A stretch of DNA of 64,000 nucleotides from Strigamia acuminata (Eukaryota; Arthropoda; Chilopoda; Geophilomorpha; Linotaeniidae), in assembly GCA_949358305.1 (NCBI GenBank), contig OX442315.1, positions 12,860,427 through 12,924,426 on the forward strand. Direction: 5' to 3'. This document shows positions 42,692 through 55,360 of the stretch, in pieces. The notes beneath the pieces are model-generated. The model ran no database searches and was not told where the DNA came from. It was given only the letters and a program-made list of their open reading frames with translations. Both the position numbers and the translations under genes were made by a program. How positions within the stretch are numbered: the first letter of the stretch is position 1; each line of letters begins with the position of its first letter.

Positions 42692-45600
42692 TTAGGTTTT
42701 TGAACCTGACTGATTAAAATAAACGTGTTTTTTGACAAAATTGACAGTATAATGCAAGAGTGTTATAAGTGATATGCCAGCAGTGACACACAAACTGTTG
42801 CCAATATCGCAGAAAAGAGCAGCGATTGAGTAATTTTGAACTTCGATCACATTTTCTACAACATTGCTGTGCATAAAAAAAAGTAGAGCAAATGGTTCTT
42901 TAGGTCCACTATTGAGTGCAAAACTTTGAACTGTGAACACATTTTGTTGACACGGTCGAGTACAGGAGCAGATTTTATCTAAATTTATTGCCATTTCAAT
43001 GTATTTTTGAAGACTGCTCTTTATATTTTCCAATGAATCACAGGCCACCATATCGAATAAGGTGTCATTCAGGAAAGGCAACCTAAAAATATATTTAATT
43101 GATTTAACATGGAGGTACAGACAAAATAGTACGTATATTACCGGCACAAGTTTGCTTCTTTAATTTTTGAATCCAAACAGTTCTTACGGCAGTCGTTGAA
43201 TTCAGTTTTGTCTAAGCATGGATTGGTTGTTAAATTTGTTTTAAGAATCTAAATTTGACAATTTTATCAAAGCATTGACCGTAAATGGAGAGAAGGAACT
43301 ATTTACAGTTGAAAGTCGAATGTCATTTATTAGATTAGCGGGTCCAGGAGCGAGGATTACTCTTAAAGGATTATATCGTTCAAAACCTGAAGATCCGATG
43401 TCACTTAGAAATACCTAAATTCGTGTTTTAATTATAATTTTGAATTAACTAAAATTAACTTTCACCTCATAGTAACATTTTTTGCATTCCAATATTTGTT
43501 CCTTATTGTCTCTTCCACTAAACGGAATAGGAAACAGTGTGGCTAATCCAGCGTAGTCAACAACCCCTGTGTAAAAGAAGAGACTGTTCATTTATTTTGT
43601 CCATTCTAAACTGATTAGACAAATTTCAATTGTGATTAACAAGTCTGTCAACTTTGATTTTCAAAAAGTATATAGTATCTCTTAATTATTCTAGTGTGAC
43701 TATAAACATACTTTACCAAATTGATAGTGATAACAGTTTCCCAAATGTGTTGGAATTATAAGACTTTGGTTTGGAGTCAAAATATTTGCGTTCACTTGCT
43801 TCTAAAAATACATACGGTATCAGCATTTTTTATTTCTCACACATTAAATTTGATTTTACTGTAAAAGTACCGTAAAAGTATTGGGCATGGGTTTATCTTG
43901 TTTTTCAAATCTGGCTCAAAAAGCGTATACCAGCCTATTTTAAATACATTTTAAATATTTTTATAAACATCTGAATATAACACCATGGTGTTGTATTTAA
44001 AAACAATACAAAATCCGAATATAGCACCATGGGGATATATTTGCATTTTACACCATGGTATTATAGCTGAAGTGGTGTTATATTCGAATTTTTGCTCAAT
44101 GTTTACAAAATTGCCATTTCTAGCAAAACTCGAATACAACACCATAGTGTTATTTTCGGGTGAAAGACGGCAGTCCCTTTACAGCATTGTGAACTAGTAA
44201 AACCGGATTTTATGGTAAGAATTTCACAATTTACCTTTATAGCAATTAAATACTCCTGAAGTATGACAATTTGCGATATATTCCACAGATGATCCAAAGT
44301 GAATTTTGGTTTGAAAAACCATAAATCGACCAATTGCACATCGCACCAACTCCTTAAATTGCTACTGTTCCGAGCAATATTTTCCTTGAAAAACATTTTT
44401 TTCATGAAAGAAATTCGTGGAGACGGAGCACACATAGTAAGTGACGGAAAAGCTAATTTATCTACCGACTCAACCGAGACCAGATTGCGCGGTGGATATG
44501 TGAAATAATAAAAAATACGATTTTGAATCATGAAAAGGCCGAAAATTATACAAATCAGAAAAATTGCATTTTTCAGATATTTCTGCCCGCGTGATTTCAA
44601 TAATTTCGTTTCGTTTTGAGCTTGAGTGATGCATTCTTTGTATATCTTGTCTAATAGCAACACTTGTTTGGTTTTTATCTTCTTTTGGTGGCGCAGTTTT
44701 CTCACAGAATTCACAATTGCGTTCAAAATTTCGACAATTGATAATAAGGATAGACCCAAGTAAAGTCCCAAATTGCCACCGATGTCCACGAATAAGCTGA
44801 TTAAATCGTATTGCAGACGTTCATTTAACAGCATTTGTGTGTTGTCGCCTTGGATTGCAAATATTGTATCATTTAAGTCTTCACGTTCTTCTGCAGTCAA
44901 GAGGATTTCAAATGTATTTTGGGTGCAAACAGTGGGACATTTACAAAGACTGCTTAAGTATGCCGTAGGAATTAGAGTGACGTTGAAAGTTACAATGAAA
45001 TTCTTTACTGAATCGTGCCAATTGCTAGAGTTGCATGGAGGAAGATTGACACTCCGAGGCGTAAATGGAAATCTGTTAATTTTTTTTAAAAATAAAATAT
45101 CTATTAGTGGAATATGTTGTTGCAGCACAGTGTGCAATAAAGGTGCTGCTGTTAGAATATGGACAGCTGCAACAAAGGTACAGTACTTCCAGGGGTTAAA
45201 GTAAGCCGGAACTCCCCAGAACATCGTCCTGGTATAAGATTTGGAAACAGAAAGCTTTTCCAGTAAAAGATATGGAAAGAAAAAGTCATAAAACAATTTA
45301 GTTTTTTGCCCATATCTCTGCAATGGGGCCAGATATGCAAATTCCAACCAGGGGAATCGATTTTTTGGGTCATTTTACGTCAAATCAGCACGTTTTTGGC
45401 ACTTTTTCAATTTTGGCCATGTTAGCTTTTGACTTGTGTCTACTTTGAAAATTGTGATTTTCTTAAAATTTTTTAGTACAAAAGATTTGAGGAGTAGTTA
45501 TTTTTAGACTAAATAAATGTTGCTCTACAAGTTTACAATCGGAAATTTCTGTCTATCTCTAACGGTTTCCTAGATAACAGCATTGGAGTCCATCCTTATT

Positions 45601-48600
45601 ATGGTAAAAATCCCACTCTAATCACCTCTTTCCCTTCATCCTCTCCTTCTAACACCACTAACTTGCCCTTTTCGTCGTCGCATGACCAATAGGTCATGCA
45701 AAAACCGTGATCTTTCGGTCTGTTATCTCAATGCCCGTTCTATTTTGCCCAAAATTAATGACATTGCCGACCTAGTGAATATTCAATCCCCTGATCTCGT
45801 TACTGTAACTGAGTTTGAACAAGGAGAAGACAGGTTTTATCACCTTTAGTCGACCCCCCCGGGCGGTGACCCCCTACCCTGTTAATACTGTCACAGTTTT
45901 AGGCTTGATCCTTGACCCTCACCTCACTTTTGCCCCTCACATCCGCCACATCACCAGGTTTCTCTCCTGCACAGCGTACATCGTGAAACACCTGAGAAGT
46001 GTATTATCTCGCACAGAGATGATATCCTATATCCGCTCAAAGGTGCACCCCACCATTTTGTATGCCTCCCAATTTTGGAACTCCTCCCCAGACCGCTTCA
46101 AGCATCAACTTACGACTGCTTACAACCGGGTACTCCGTGTCGCCTTCAAGTTTCATGACAAGACCCACGTAACTCCCCTTTATAACAAACTGAACATCTT
46201 GACGCTGAACAACTTACTGCTCCTGAATGACTTATCATCGCTGGCTGATGTCATCCGGAACCCAGACCATCCTGCACGAGCTGTGGTTGAATACTACCAC
46301 ACTGACTTGGACACCTGCACTGCTCGACGCCACAAATTTGAAGTCACCGCCGAGATCTCTACCTATCTTGGGAAGACCTACCCTTATCGGTGTATGTCAC
46401 TCTGGAACAATCTTCTGTTTGATGTCAGATCCTCGGTCTTTGACTGTTCTGCGTCTCGTTGCCATTTCCATTGCAAGCACATGCGTAAACGGCTGCGCAT
46501 TCATATTTTAAGAGCTCAAAACACCGCTTAATCCCTTTTATCCACAATGTATTTACTCCATTGGAGTGTTTGAATTTAATAAATAAGTAACTTTCAAATA
46601 ACCTTGAAGGAACATCCCAAGGTCAAATTTCGGGTCACCAAAAGATTGCCCCACCCAACTTTAGTACTTTGCCATCATTAGATTAGATGCATTGTCAGCA
46701 CTTTCGGAAATATTTTGTGAAGTGACAGACTTTTCATTCACCCTGTACAATGGACATACCGGAAAATGTGATGTAAAATATATCTAGGTTATAATATATT
46801 TCAAATATATTGGTTATACATTGTAAATATATGTAAATATGTCGACTATAAGTAGAATATTTCTGCAATATATCACTTTTTCGTGTGGATTTTCTCATTT
46901 CACACTGTTTTCGTACTAAGTGTCATTGGTATGTCGATCTAACATATCGTTAATATGATAATCCGACCATATTCCGATCAAAGTATTAAAATTTTGCATG
47001 TACGCAGTTTTCAAATCACACAAAATCTGCTACATACAACTGGAGTTAACTTTTCCAAATAAGTCTGCCTTTTCTGGAAAACTGGTTCGTTTACATGATC
47101 AGTTTTCCAGAAAAATGAAAATCGCATTTTTACTTATCTGGAGTGCATATAAATTTTGTAAGCTAAATAATATACAGTAGTACTTCAGATGGGCCCTGAT
47201 AATACCTGCATTGTGTCAATTCTTTAATTCTTTTTGCGACGCAATTTCTGTAACATTTGTCAAATTTGTTGATGCTATTGGTGCATGGTTTTCCAGGCTT
47301 ATCGATAAAGTTGTACTGGAAGAAAACAAGGAAACAATTATTTTTTCTACTTTTCTTTTTTACGTAATGTTTACCTTTCTCAACGAGAGTTGCACTTTCA
47401 GATTAAGACTGCTTGGTGTTGGCATGATGTAATAATAGTCAATTTTATTTTTAATGATAAACTAATAGAAAAATAAAATATCGTAGTGTTGCTTTTGTTC
47501 ATTAAGTTTCGTTTATGAATCTTACCATTGGAATACAATATTTATTTCTTCGTATCGTGAGTTTCAATGGTGTTCTGGATACGTTGGTTTCTGAAATATA
47601 ATTTCAGTTTGATGTGTATTACACTTGATAAAAGAAAAAAATTGACGATTGCTTACTTGACGGCTCAAAAATGGTACATTGTCCCATCAAGGATGATTCC
47701 AATTTTATTGTAGCATTCTTAATGAAATATTAAATTAGAAATGTACACAATAAACTCTCAACTTGTGTACTAGTCAAATCCATATATCCTCATACTCCTG
47801 TAAAATTAAAAAAAATAAAATATTTGGATTGACCTAAAATTAAATCTAGTTTAAATTAAACCTTGAAATTTTAAGCAGTTAAATAGATACATCTGAAGAA
47901 AGTACACACAAAATTTCATACCAATCGGGCTTAAAATAATAAAACTAGAAGCATATTTCAAAATAACATTTGATTCATATATCCTCATACCAGCTTGCAC
48001 ATGGTACAAATATCTTCATACTCTGTATTTTAATGTAAAAATTTTTACATTTACACAAAATTTTTATGTGAATGTGATCATATTAGTTAAAATAGCATGT
48101 AACATTTCAAATATAGATCATTTGTCAGTAAAATGGCACCAGGAAAGACTGTTTTCTGCACAAATACATGCCTGAAATGACAAAGTTGCACATTGACCGG
48201 GGTATTTTCCTTTTAAAACTTATAGTATTCCCTTAAGAATAGCAGTGTATACTTTAATTTTATCTTTTATCATATTGCTACAGGATAATGAGTTCTTATG
48301 ACCTCTGAAAAAACTTTATATCTGATTCATCATGGCCTGAAAATTCCATCCAAATGTGCCGTAGAAATGCCAATCATTTTTTCACCTATTTGCATATATC
48401 ATCAACTTCCAGTCATGCCAATCACTTCTCCTACATGTAAATTGGTGTTTTATCCAAAAATGTGACAAAGTACATTAATACATCAAGAATATTGTGTTTT
48501 TCATGTGATGATCAAATGGTCAATTTTTATTTTTCTCTGCTAGTGGAGCTCTGATTCCTGTGTAATTGTAAGACACATAAAAATAGTACAAGATGAGCCC

Positions 48601-49597
48601 GAAAGCACTATTTTATCTGACATTTTCCATGCTGCTAGCCTAGCAAAGTTACCAGGGCCCAAATCTGTCATTTGGTTCTGGTCAATGTGCAACTTTGCCA
48701 ATTCAGGCATGTATTTGTGCAGAAAACAGCCTTTCCTGGTGCCATTTTACTGACAAATGATCTATATTTGAAATGTTACATGCTATTTTAACTAATATGA
48801 TCACATTCACATAAAAATTTTGTGTAAATGTAAAAATTTTTACATTAAAATACAGAGTATGAAGATATTTGTACCATGTGCAAGCTGGTATGAGGATATA
48901 TGAATCAAATGTTATTTTGGAATATGCTTCTAGTTTTATTATTTTAAGCCCGATTGGTATGAAATTTTGTGTGTACTTTCTTCAGATGTATCTATTTAAC
49001 TGCTTAAAATTTCAAGGTTTAATTTAAACTAGATTTAATTTTAGGTCAATCCAAATATTTTATTTTTTTCACTTTCACAGGAGTATGAGGATATATGGAT
49101 TTGACTAGTATTCTCACATGCTTGAATTCAAAATCCTTCAAGGCACTCGGGGTGTCTGTAAAGTTCCAAATTGAATTGTAATCTGCATTTGGGTTGTATT
49201 GCACGATTTTCAAATAGGGCATTATTCTAGTAAAATCGTCTCCCCAACCTTGTTTTTCTAAAAGTTTAAGGTTGTAATCACTTTCAAATGTGCAAATCTG
49301 CATGTCTGGCATTTGGAATAAAGATGTATAGTCAAAATAAATATCGACTGCTAAAGGATATGTGTAGTAAAAGGAAATTCGTTCCACTGTTTGGTATAGA
49401 CAAAGCGATGAGCAGCAAATGAGCAGAATGGCCAAGATAAGGCGTAAGTAAATCGAGTTGTTGGAGTCGAACAAAACGTTAAACTCGTGTGGCAATTCGA
49501 AGGCACTTTCCTTTTCTTGGTTTGAAATGTGTCTTTGAATAGAATGACGAAGTGCTCTTTGAGCCGCATTTGATGTACTTGTATGTTTGCAGCTCAT
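42692..49597 (-). CDS. Tandem two-subunit DEG/ENaC (pickpocket-like) channel, 11 exons
   Basis: Predicted exons (minus): 49118-49597, 47657-47717, 47526-47590, 47375-47461, 47206-47315, 44235-45072, 43717-43801, 43466-43566, 43307-43414, 43142-43248, 42692-43082. All junctions are GT/AG and all phases agree, giving 810 residues. Subunit 1 has TM1 near residues 51-72 followed by SFYYTYP, a Cys-rich ectodomain (PCTNSINKFDKCYRNC) and TM2 with DIGGNLGLYLGLS near 366-375. A 50-residue linker without Met or stop leads to TM1 of subunit 2 near 437-455 (FYYFTYP), a second ectodomain (PCLDKTEFNDCRKNC) and TM2 with DIGNSLCVTAGIS near 783. The filter-type G-x-S is GLS and GIS. Exon 6 carries TM2 of one and TM1 of the next. 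The other introns fall at equal places and phases in both halves. The family forms trimeric amiloride-type cation channels. An upstream exon may exist, since the frame is open to an acceptor at 49618. Confidence 0.85.
45640..46531 (+). pseudogene. Internally deleted LINE (endonuclease start joined to RT end)
   Basis: This lies in intron 5 of the channel gene, opposite strand. From 45682 the frame reads CYLNARSILPKINDI and SPDLVTVTE, the start of an apurinic-type LINE endonuclease. At about 45813 it jumps, in a different frame, to the end of a LINE reverse transcriptase (EKTGFITFSRPP, VTVLGLILDPHLTF, then KVHPTILYASQFWN) ending in a stop at 46529-46531. The catalytic core is missing, so this copy is dead. 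It resembles Jockey/CR1-type elements; the clade is not certain. Confidence 0.75.
46600..46755. repeat. Dispersed repeat ending CACCCTGTACA, right part
   Basis: Shares an order of short blocks (ACCTTGAA...AAGGTCAAATTT, CACCCAACTT, GAAATATTT, CAGACTTTTC, CACCCTGTA) with 49680-49925. A left part resembling the same repeat lies at about 45490-45600, so the LINE probably inserted into this repeat. Confidence 0.45.
47770..49108. mobile_element. Foldback transposon with 431-bp inverted repeats
   Basis: Arms 47770-48200 and 48678-49108 are near-perfect inverted copies, starting CTAGTCAAATCCATATATCC, with TA on both outer sides. The 477-bp centre has no transposase frame. TA flanks suggest mobilisation by a Tc1/mariner-type transposase; the family is unassigned. 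It lies in intron 1 of the channel gene, only 7 nt from the exon 1 donor. Confidence 0.85.
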
Positions 49598-49618
49598 TTT
49601 GACATCCAATTGGTAGAC

Positions 49619-50219
49619 CTGAAAAATTTATATTTTTTTACAAAACATTTAACTTAAGGTGACTAACAAGTAAGATAAATTGGATAGTACTAATTTGATG
49701 GTGCTGCTCTACAACTTTCTTATTGAAAATTTTGCTCTAACCCGATTGGTTTAGAAGTTAGCAAGTGAATGACCTTGAAAATGGCCTTCAAGGTCAAATT
49801 TGATAAAATCATTGGATTTCTCTCACCCAACTTCCTATATGATCGCTTCATCAAAGTTGACCTAGATGCAATTGCTCAGGAAATATTTGGAGGGAAACAG
49901 ACTTTTCTTCCACCCTGTATATTTGTAATTTAGATAGTGCTTCTTTTCTGCGTTCCGTATCTATTTCAAGATTAAAAATTGATCTTACTGTCTAGCTATG
50001 ACTGTAAACATATGTGCGTGTCTTGTTTGGATATATTGAAACACCATTAACTATGATTACGTCCAATCTAACAAGAAGCTCTCAAAACACTTGCTTTGGC
50101 CATTAGTCATAATTGACTTCGATTCTTGTGCTTAGCAACTGTTTTAAAAGGACAAAAACTGTAGAAACATTGCACACCCAATAGATAGATGTGAAAAAGT
50201 GTAAAAGCATGATTTAGCC
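49619..50219. other. Upstream region of the channel gene; dispersed repeat
   Basis: No gene is visible. 49680-49925 is a second copy of the repeat ending CACCCTGTATA. A promoter or 5' noncoding exon of the channel gene could lie here but cannot be pointed to. Confidence 0.4.
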
Positions 50220-50550
50220 CAACGGTCGGCAACAGGCGGACCGCGGTCCGGATACAGACCGCATAAGGTCAAAACTTGGACCACGGTGACGTTTTAGCGA
50301 CGTTTTCCCTTCCGTTTCTTTTGTATTTTGGGTGTTTTTTTCTTATTTTACCTGTTTTATTTTTCGTGTTTTTTAGGTTTCATTGGTATTTTTTGGGTTG
50401 TGTGTGTTTATTAGGGGATTTATTTGGTTTTTAAGTGTTTTTTTTGTTTTCTTAGGTTTTTAGTAAGGTTTTTAAATGTTTTTTTTCTGAACCTCGATAA
50501 AAATTTTCAATAGTATCCGGACCCCACTTAAAATTACTTGCCGACCCCTG
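50220..50550. mobile_element. hAT-like miniature element, copy 2
   Basis: Ends CAACGGTCGGCAACAGG and CTTGCCGACCCCTG are inverted hAT-type termini. The flanking 8-mers ATTTAGCC (50212-50219) and ATTTAGTG (50551-50558) agree at 6 of 8 positions, as expected for an aged 8-bp duplication. The interior matches copy 1 at 38480. Confidence 0.75.
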
Positions 50551-50931
50551 ATTTAGTGTATTCTTTTGTAACACAAGATAGTGTATCACTGACACACCGT
50601 AAAAACTGGAGTTCTTTGTACAGTATTAGCAGGGACGTGCGTGTTCGAGGGAAATGAGACGTTGAAGTGCGGAGAAGCCAACTTTCAGCAGGAGTTTTTG
50701 AACGATAACGAATGACGCGCAACAGGAAGTCGGCGAAAAGTGTCATAAATTATGCTAAATCATCCTTTGTTCCCTTGAATATTGAAATGTAAACCTCAAG
50801 AAATTACAAAAAACTTGTTCTCAACTTAAAAAGACATGTTTTTATTGCTTGAATCCAGAAAGCTAGAAAATCAGTAATTATACAATGTTTTAATCAAAAT
50901 TAATCATAAATCGACTTTACGAATCTTCAAA
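50551..50931 (+). other. Possible 5' LTR region of the BEL/Pao relic
   Basis: No coding frame. It precedes a BEL-type primer site and ends CTTCA about 2 nt before it, as an LTR would, but no partner LTR is in the window, so the left boundary is unknown. Confidence 0.35.
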
Positions 50932-50949
50932 TGGTGCCGAAACCCGGGA
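50932..50949 (+). other. Primer-site-like sequence of the BEL/Pao relic
   Basis: TGGTGCCGAAACCCGGGA is the type of sequence that follows the 5' LTR of many BEL/Pao elements. The priming tRNA is not identified here. Confidence 0.55.
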
Positions 50950-51029
50950 ATTTCGTTGAATCCGCACAGAAATAGTTGAAAAGAGCCTCGTAAAGCCGAC
51001 CACACCGAATTTTGATCGAAAAATTCAAG

Positions 51030-54000
51030 ATGGATGCCCTCTATCAGTTACGTGCTCAACAAGCCACGTCCAGAGAAGGAGCGAAACGTCTTGTGAACAC
51101 GGTAATTGTTGAATTGGTCGCCACTGCACCAGAAGCCCCACACGTTGAAACGATTAAAAAACCAGTTGCTCGTGAAGAGCGAACAACTGACAGCGCTCAA
51201 CGATAAGATGATTCTTACTCGTGCGGAATTGGAAACAGAAGAAGGCGACAATGAAGAGTACCGTGAGAAGATAATTGACGCTTTAACTGATATTGACTGT
51301 AAAGTAGACAAATTACTACGACCACCACCACCAGTTATACCCCCAGCGAACCCCGGCAGTACCTCGAACAACTCAGGCAAAGGGAGGATTAAACTACCAA
51401 AATTAGTAATGTCGAAATTTAGTGGGAATCCTGTTGGTCGAATTTTGAGCTGAGTGTCCACAACAACGGTTCACTTACCGCAAAAGCCAAATTTGTGTAT
51501 TTGAATTCAGTACTCGAATGTACTGCAGCAACAGTTGTCCATGGTCTCAAAATCAGCTATGAGAACTATGTGGAAGCTGTAACCTTACTCCAAAACCGTT
51601 TTAGAAGGAAAGAAGTCATCGTCAATGCTCATATTCAGACTTTGATGAAGTTGAAAGCCGTAAAATGAGTTAGCGACCTCGTTGAGCTACGAAAACTCTA
51701 CGACACTTGCTAAATACACATTCGAAGTCTCGAGAACGAACAAATCGATATGACCACATTTGGAATTGTATTGTGTCCATTGATACGAGCTGCAGTGCCA
51801 GATGTTATTGCACTAGATTTTTCACGCAAAAACAAAGAGAACACTGTTGTGATCTCAAATGTTCCTTTTATTTGGAATATTTGGAGTATAAGAAATTAAT
51901 AATTTAATCTATTTAATGTGTTAAATAAATTGTTTTACAGTCCCTTTAATTATTTAGAAATAGTAGAAATTGGTAATTTAAGGAATCAATTTATTTTAGT
52001 GTTTTTAATGAATTATTTGTTAAAATAATTACATATTTTTGCTTGCTTGTGCAAATAAAATACTCATTTTATTTGCAATTGCCAAGTGCTTTCGGCTGTT
52101 AAACAGAAGCCGTTAGGACTGCCATGGCAACCTAACTGCCAAATTGGGGGGTTGCTATGGCCAGCTCCTAATTTGCACCGTTGCTGGGCACGAAGTGTGC
52201 CAGGTGCATGCCACGCATGCGCACTCGGCCGATTTTCCGGCCAAAGTTTGAGTAATAAATTCGTTTATTACTCACTCTTTGCCTCCTCCTCACACCGTTC
52301 ACACCGACACAGCTTTGTTCAAACCAAAAACACTGTTTTGTCCGTGACCCGTGAGATATTGCAAAGTTTCAACCGATTTGCTTGATGCCAATACGCATCA
52401 AGTGACTCCTTCCCGGACGACGAAGTCGACGTGCAACGGACCGAGCAACCGTTGTTTCCGCCGCCGCCCGAAGATAAACGTACACACGCCATCGTAGACC
52501 GACGCCCGGAATACGCCAAGCCGACGAGGGACGACGCTCGCCAAGCCGACGAAACCTCGACGCTAGCCACCGACGACGGTAATTCGAGTGATATACGTTG
52601 AAGACCGACGCCAGCCAGCCGCCGAGTTGACGAGGGACGACGCGCGAAAGCCGACGAAACCTCGACGCTCGACCTACTGACGACGGTAATTTGCCGAGAA
52701 GAAGCGGACACCTGAAGACCGAATTCGACAGTGCGAACCACGCCGTGAGTCTTCAACGGAGAATTTCCCGTTTCAACTCGAGGGTTCACACCTCACGATT
52801 CCGCTCCCGTTTGTGTGCATTTGCACCAATTTTCACGGCGATCCGTTGCCGCCATTTTCCAAACTTATTGTTTCCGCGCGCGCGAACAATTCCATTGTTC
52901 TCGCGCCTTTCTCTTCTTTCCTTGTTTAACTTTAGCAATATTCACTTAATTATTTATTTATCCCTTGTATTCATATTACTCCTTAATTTTAACATTAATA
53001 AAACTGTTTATCCTTTTTTAAATTACTTGTTATTATTGCATTTGCTACCAAAAAAACCCCTAGACACAAAAACCACAGCCAAAAAACCCCTAGACACCAA
53101 CTTAACTGCCAAACCCGATAGAAGACCTTTTACGGCATTCAACTGCTTTCCACAGGTTGAATACCGGGACCTTTTGCATTGAATTAGATTAATATTCTGT
53201 GCAATTATTATTATTATAATTTTGGGAACATCCAGGAACGCAACAACACTCACGATATGAAATTGTTCTTAGAATTTCTCAGAACTGAACTGGAGTTACG
53301 AGAAGAACACGTAGCCGTGAGCGACCAAACAGAGGAACAAGCCACCGAGATGTTTGTCGACTACAAGAAGCCGACACATAACGACAAGCCAGCTTACGCA
53401 AGTGCGTTGACCACCAGCATTTCATTGTCCAGCTGCGTCTTCTGTGAAGATGCATCGCACAAGAAGGAAGATTGTCCGCTCAATATTCAAGAACGATTGA
53501 AGCAATGCATGGCGAAACGAACGTGCTTAAGATGTTTGGGTAGCAAACATGGCATGCAGCTGTCCCCAGAAAAATAAGTGCGTAAATTGCGAGCGGTTTC
53601 ACCATATCCTGTTGTGCGAGGCACCGACTACCAAACCAGAGGTTGTTATTGTGTCAACAGTGACAGCAGCAGCGATTACAGCAGAGAACACTGACTTGTT
53701 TTTGCAAGTATTGATGACAAATGTGGAATCGAACTGTAAAACCAAGGCCGTGCAGTGCATGTTTGATGGCGGAAGCCACAGGTTGTTCATTAGCCAGAAG
53801 CTAGTGAAGGAGCTTGATGCCCAAGTAGTGGGTGAACAAGAAATGAAGATTTCCGGTTTTGGCGATTCAAACACTGAAACCGTTTGTCGTCGTCTAGTTA
53901 ATGTAACTTTACGAAATATTGCCGATCATAATAAGTTTGTTGATTTAGAACTGATCAAAGTGCAAGGATAACACACTCCATCGCGAAACAGTCCGGTCCA

Positions 54001-54200
54001 AACGTGCGCGAGTCCCTACCTGCTAAACGGGACAATACAACATCACCTGGAGCGCTATGAAAGTCTTTATGCAGAGTTAATTGCGAAATTAATAAAGAGA
54101 TTCTACGTGGACGATTTTTTGAACAGTGAAAAAACAGAAACAGAAGCCATTGATGTCTACTAAAACGTGTCAACCATCATGCTCGAAGCTAATGTGACCG
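51030..54200 (+). pseudogene. BEL/Pao gag-pol relic, interrupted by a solo LTR
   Basis: Starts at ATG 51030 (MDALYQLRAQQATSREGAK), frameshifts near 51150, then reads IKLPKLVMSKFSGNPVG, the typical BEL gag entry, with a second frameshift near 51440 and a stop near 51668. A solo LTR occupies 51845-53245. Gag resumes in frame with zinc-knuckle cysteines (CVFCEDASHKKEDC, CLRCLG, CVNCERFHHILLC), followed by an aspartic protease piece FDGGSHRLFI. After 53980 only a short RT piece remains (SPYLLNGTIQHHLERY, then RFYVDDFL), so most of RT and everything beyond is lost. The copy is clearly inactive. Confidence 0.8.
51845..53245. repeat. Solo LTR (1401 bp) in BEL gag
   Basis: Begins TGTTGTGATC and ends GGAACGCAACA, flanked by ACAC at 51841-51844 and 53246-53249. 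Without it and one ACAC, the BEL frame reads straight through (KENTHDMKLF). An internal duplication of about 105 bp (copies starting 52497 and 52602) shares GACGAGGGACGACGC. The parent family is unknown; the strand cannot be fixed. Confidence 0.8.
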
Positions 54201-54274
54201 TTTGGCTACCCTACGTGGCCTACGTCACTCTACACATCGCCCAGTGGCCCCAAGCCGTCCCCCCCAGTGGACTG

Positions 54275-55067
54275 TGTCGTGATTCGACTTTGGTGGATGA
54301 GAAATACAAATAGTTGTCGGGACAAATAATGCACTTTATTAAACACTTACAAATGTTCCAATACAATTAATAGTTGAAGGATTGATGGTCTCGGATTCTG
54401 CTGCGAATACGAGTTGTTGCTGAAACAATCAGTCCTCAATTGTTCAGACTTACACGTGGCTTCTGTTGTCTGTTGTCTAGGGTTATATTTTTTACACTTC
54501 GCGAATCGGGCAAGTCTCAATTCGTTTAGCAGTCTGGATATAGTGGTCAGTTGAATCCAAACTGAATCCGTTTCGTGCGGAATACGTCCTGCGGAACACG
54601 TGGCGTACGTGATTTCTTCGGCGATCGATCGGCGATTTAGTCACGAAATTGTGTTCGGTTAACACGTGTTTCGTTGAACACGCGGGAATTCGCTTCGTGC
54701 GAATTAAACGATTGATTCGTTCGGAATATTTATTCCAACGTGGATTGGCCACGTCAAATAAATGTGACTTGTTGTACAGTTGAATAATCAGCGGGCACCG
54801 GTCCTCGATCAATCCGTAAAACGGCCTGAAAGGTGAGGAAAGTGGTGCTCTTGCTGAAATCTGGTAACTGTAGTGTCATTTCCGGTCAAGCCTCGGTCTT
54901 ATATACTGACCGGAAGTGACGTCATATGTAGATTATTCTGATTATTCAGATTCGCAGAAATGCGAGACTAGTCAATCTAGTCTATTTCTAGTAGCGCTCC
55001 TGGCAGTCGGATTCATCAACACGATAAATCTTATCAATTTATCTTCAGGTGATTCGGAATCACCACA
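54275..55067 (-). repeat. 3' LTR of element D
   Basis: 793 bp; on the element strand TGTGGTGATTCC to AATCACGACA. Matches 58473-59265 except for two substitutions noted. Confidence 0.93.
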
Positions 55068-55081
55068 CGTCCCTCCCCAAG
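55068..55081 (-). other. Polypurine tract of element D
   Basis: The minus strand reads CTTGGGGAGGGACG directly before the 3' LTR. Confidence 0.75.
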
Positions 55082-55360
55082 AATAAACTATCGGGACCAA
55101 ACCAACATTTGCAGGTTGGCCAAGAAAACTACTTATTTTATGAAATAATTTACATCTGAATAAACTTTTTGTGATGAATTTAAAATGAGAACGAGAGATA
55201 CTCAAATTTTTAAAATAGGTTAACATAACTGGCCTTAGTCTTGGGGATAACTGGTTATTCCAGTGTCGCTGGACTGCTGAGTTTTTTCTCAGCTTGGTGA
55301 TTAGTTTTTTGATCAGTTCGAAATCTATGGGTGACGAGATTTGCGCAGACGGAGTTATCT

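Noticed and set aside
45073-45347. N-terminal extension of the channel frame beyond exon 6
   Set aside because: A T-rich tract with an AG acceptor precedes 45072, the phase matches exon 5, and the extension has no DEG/ENaC similarity.
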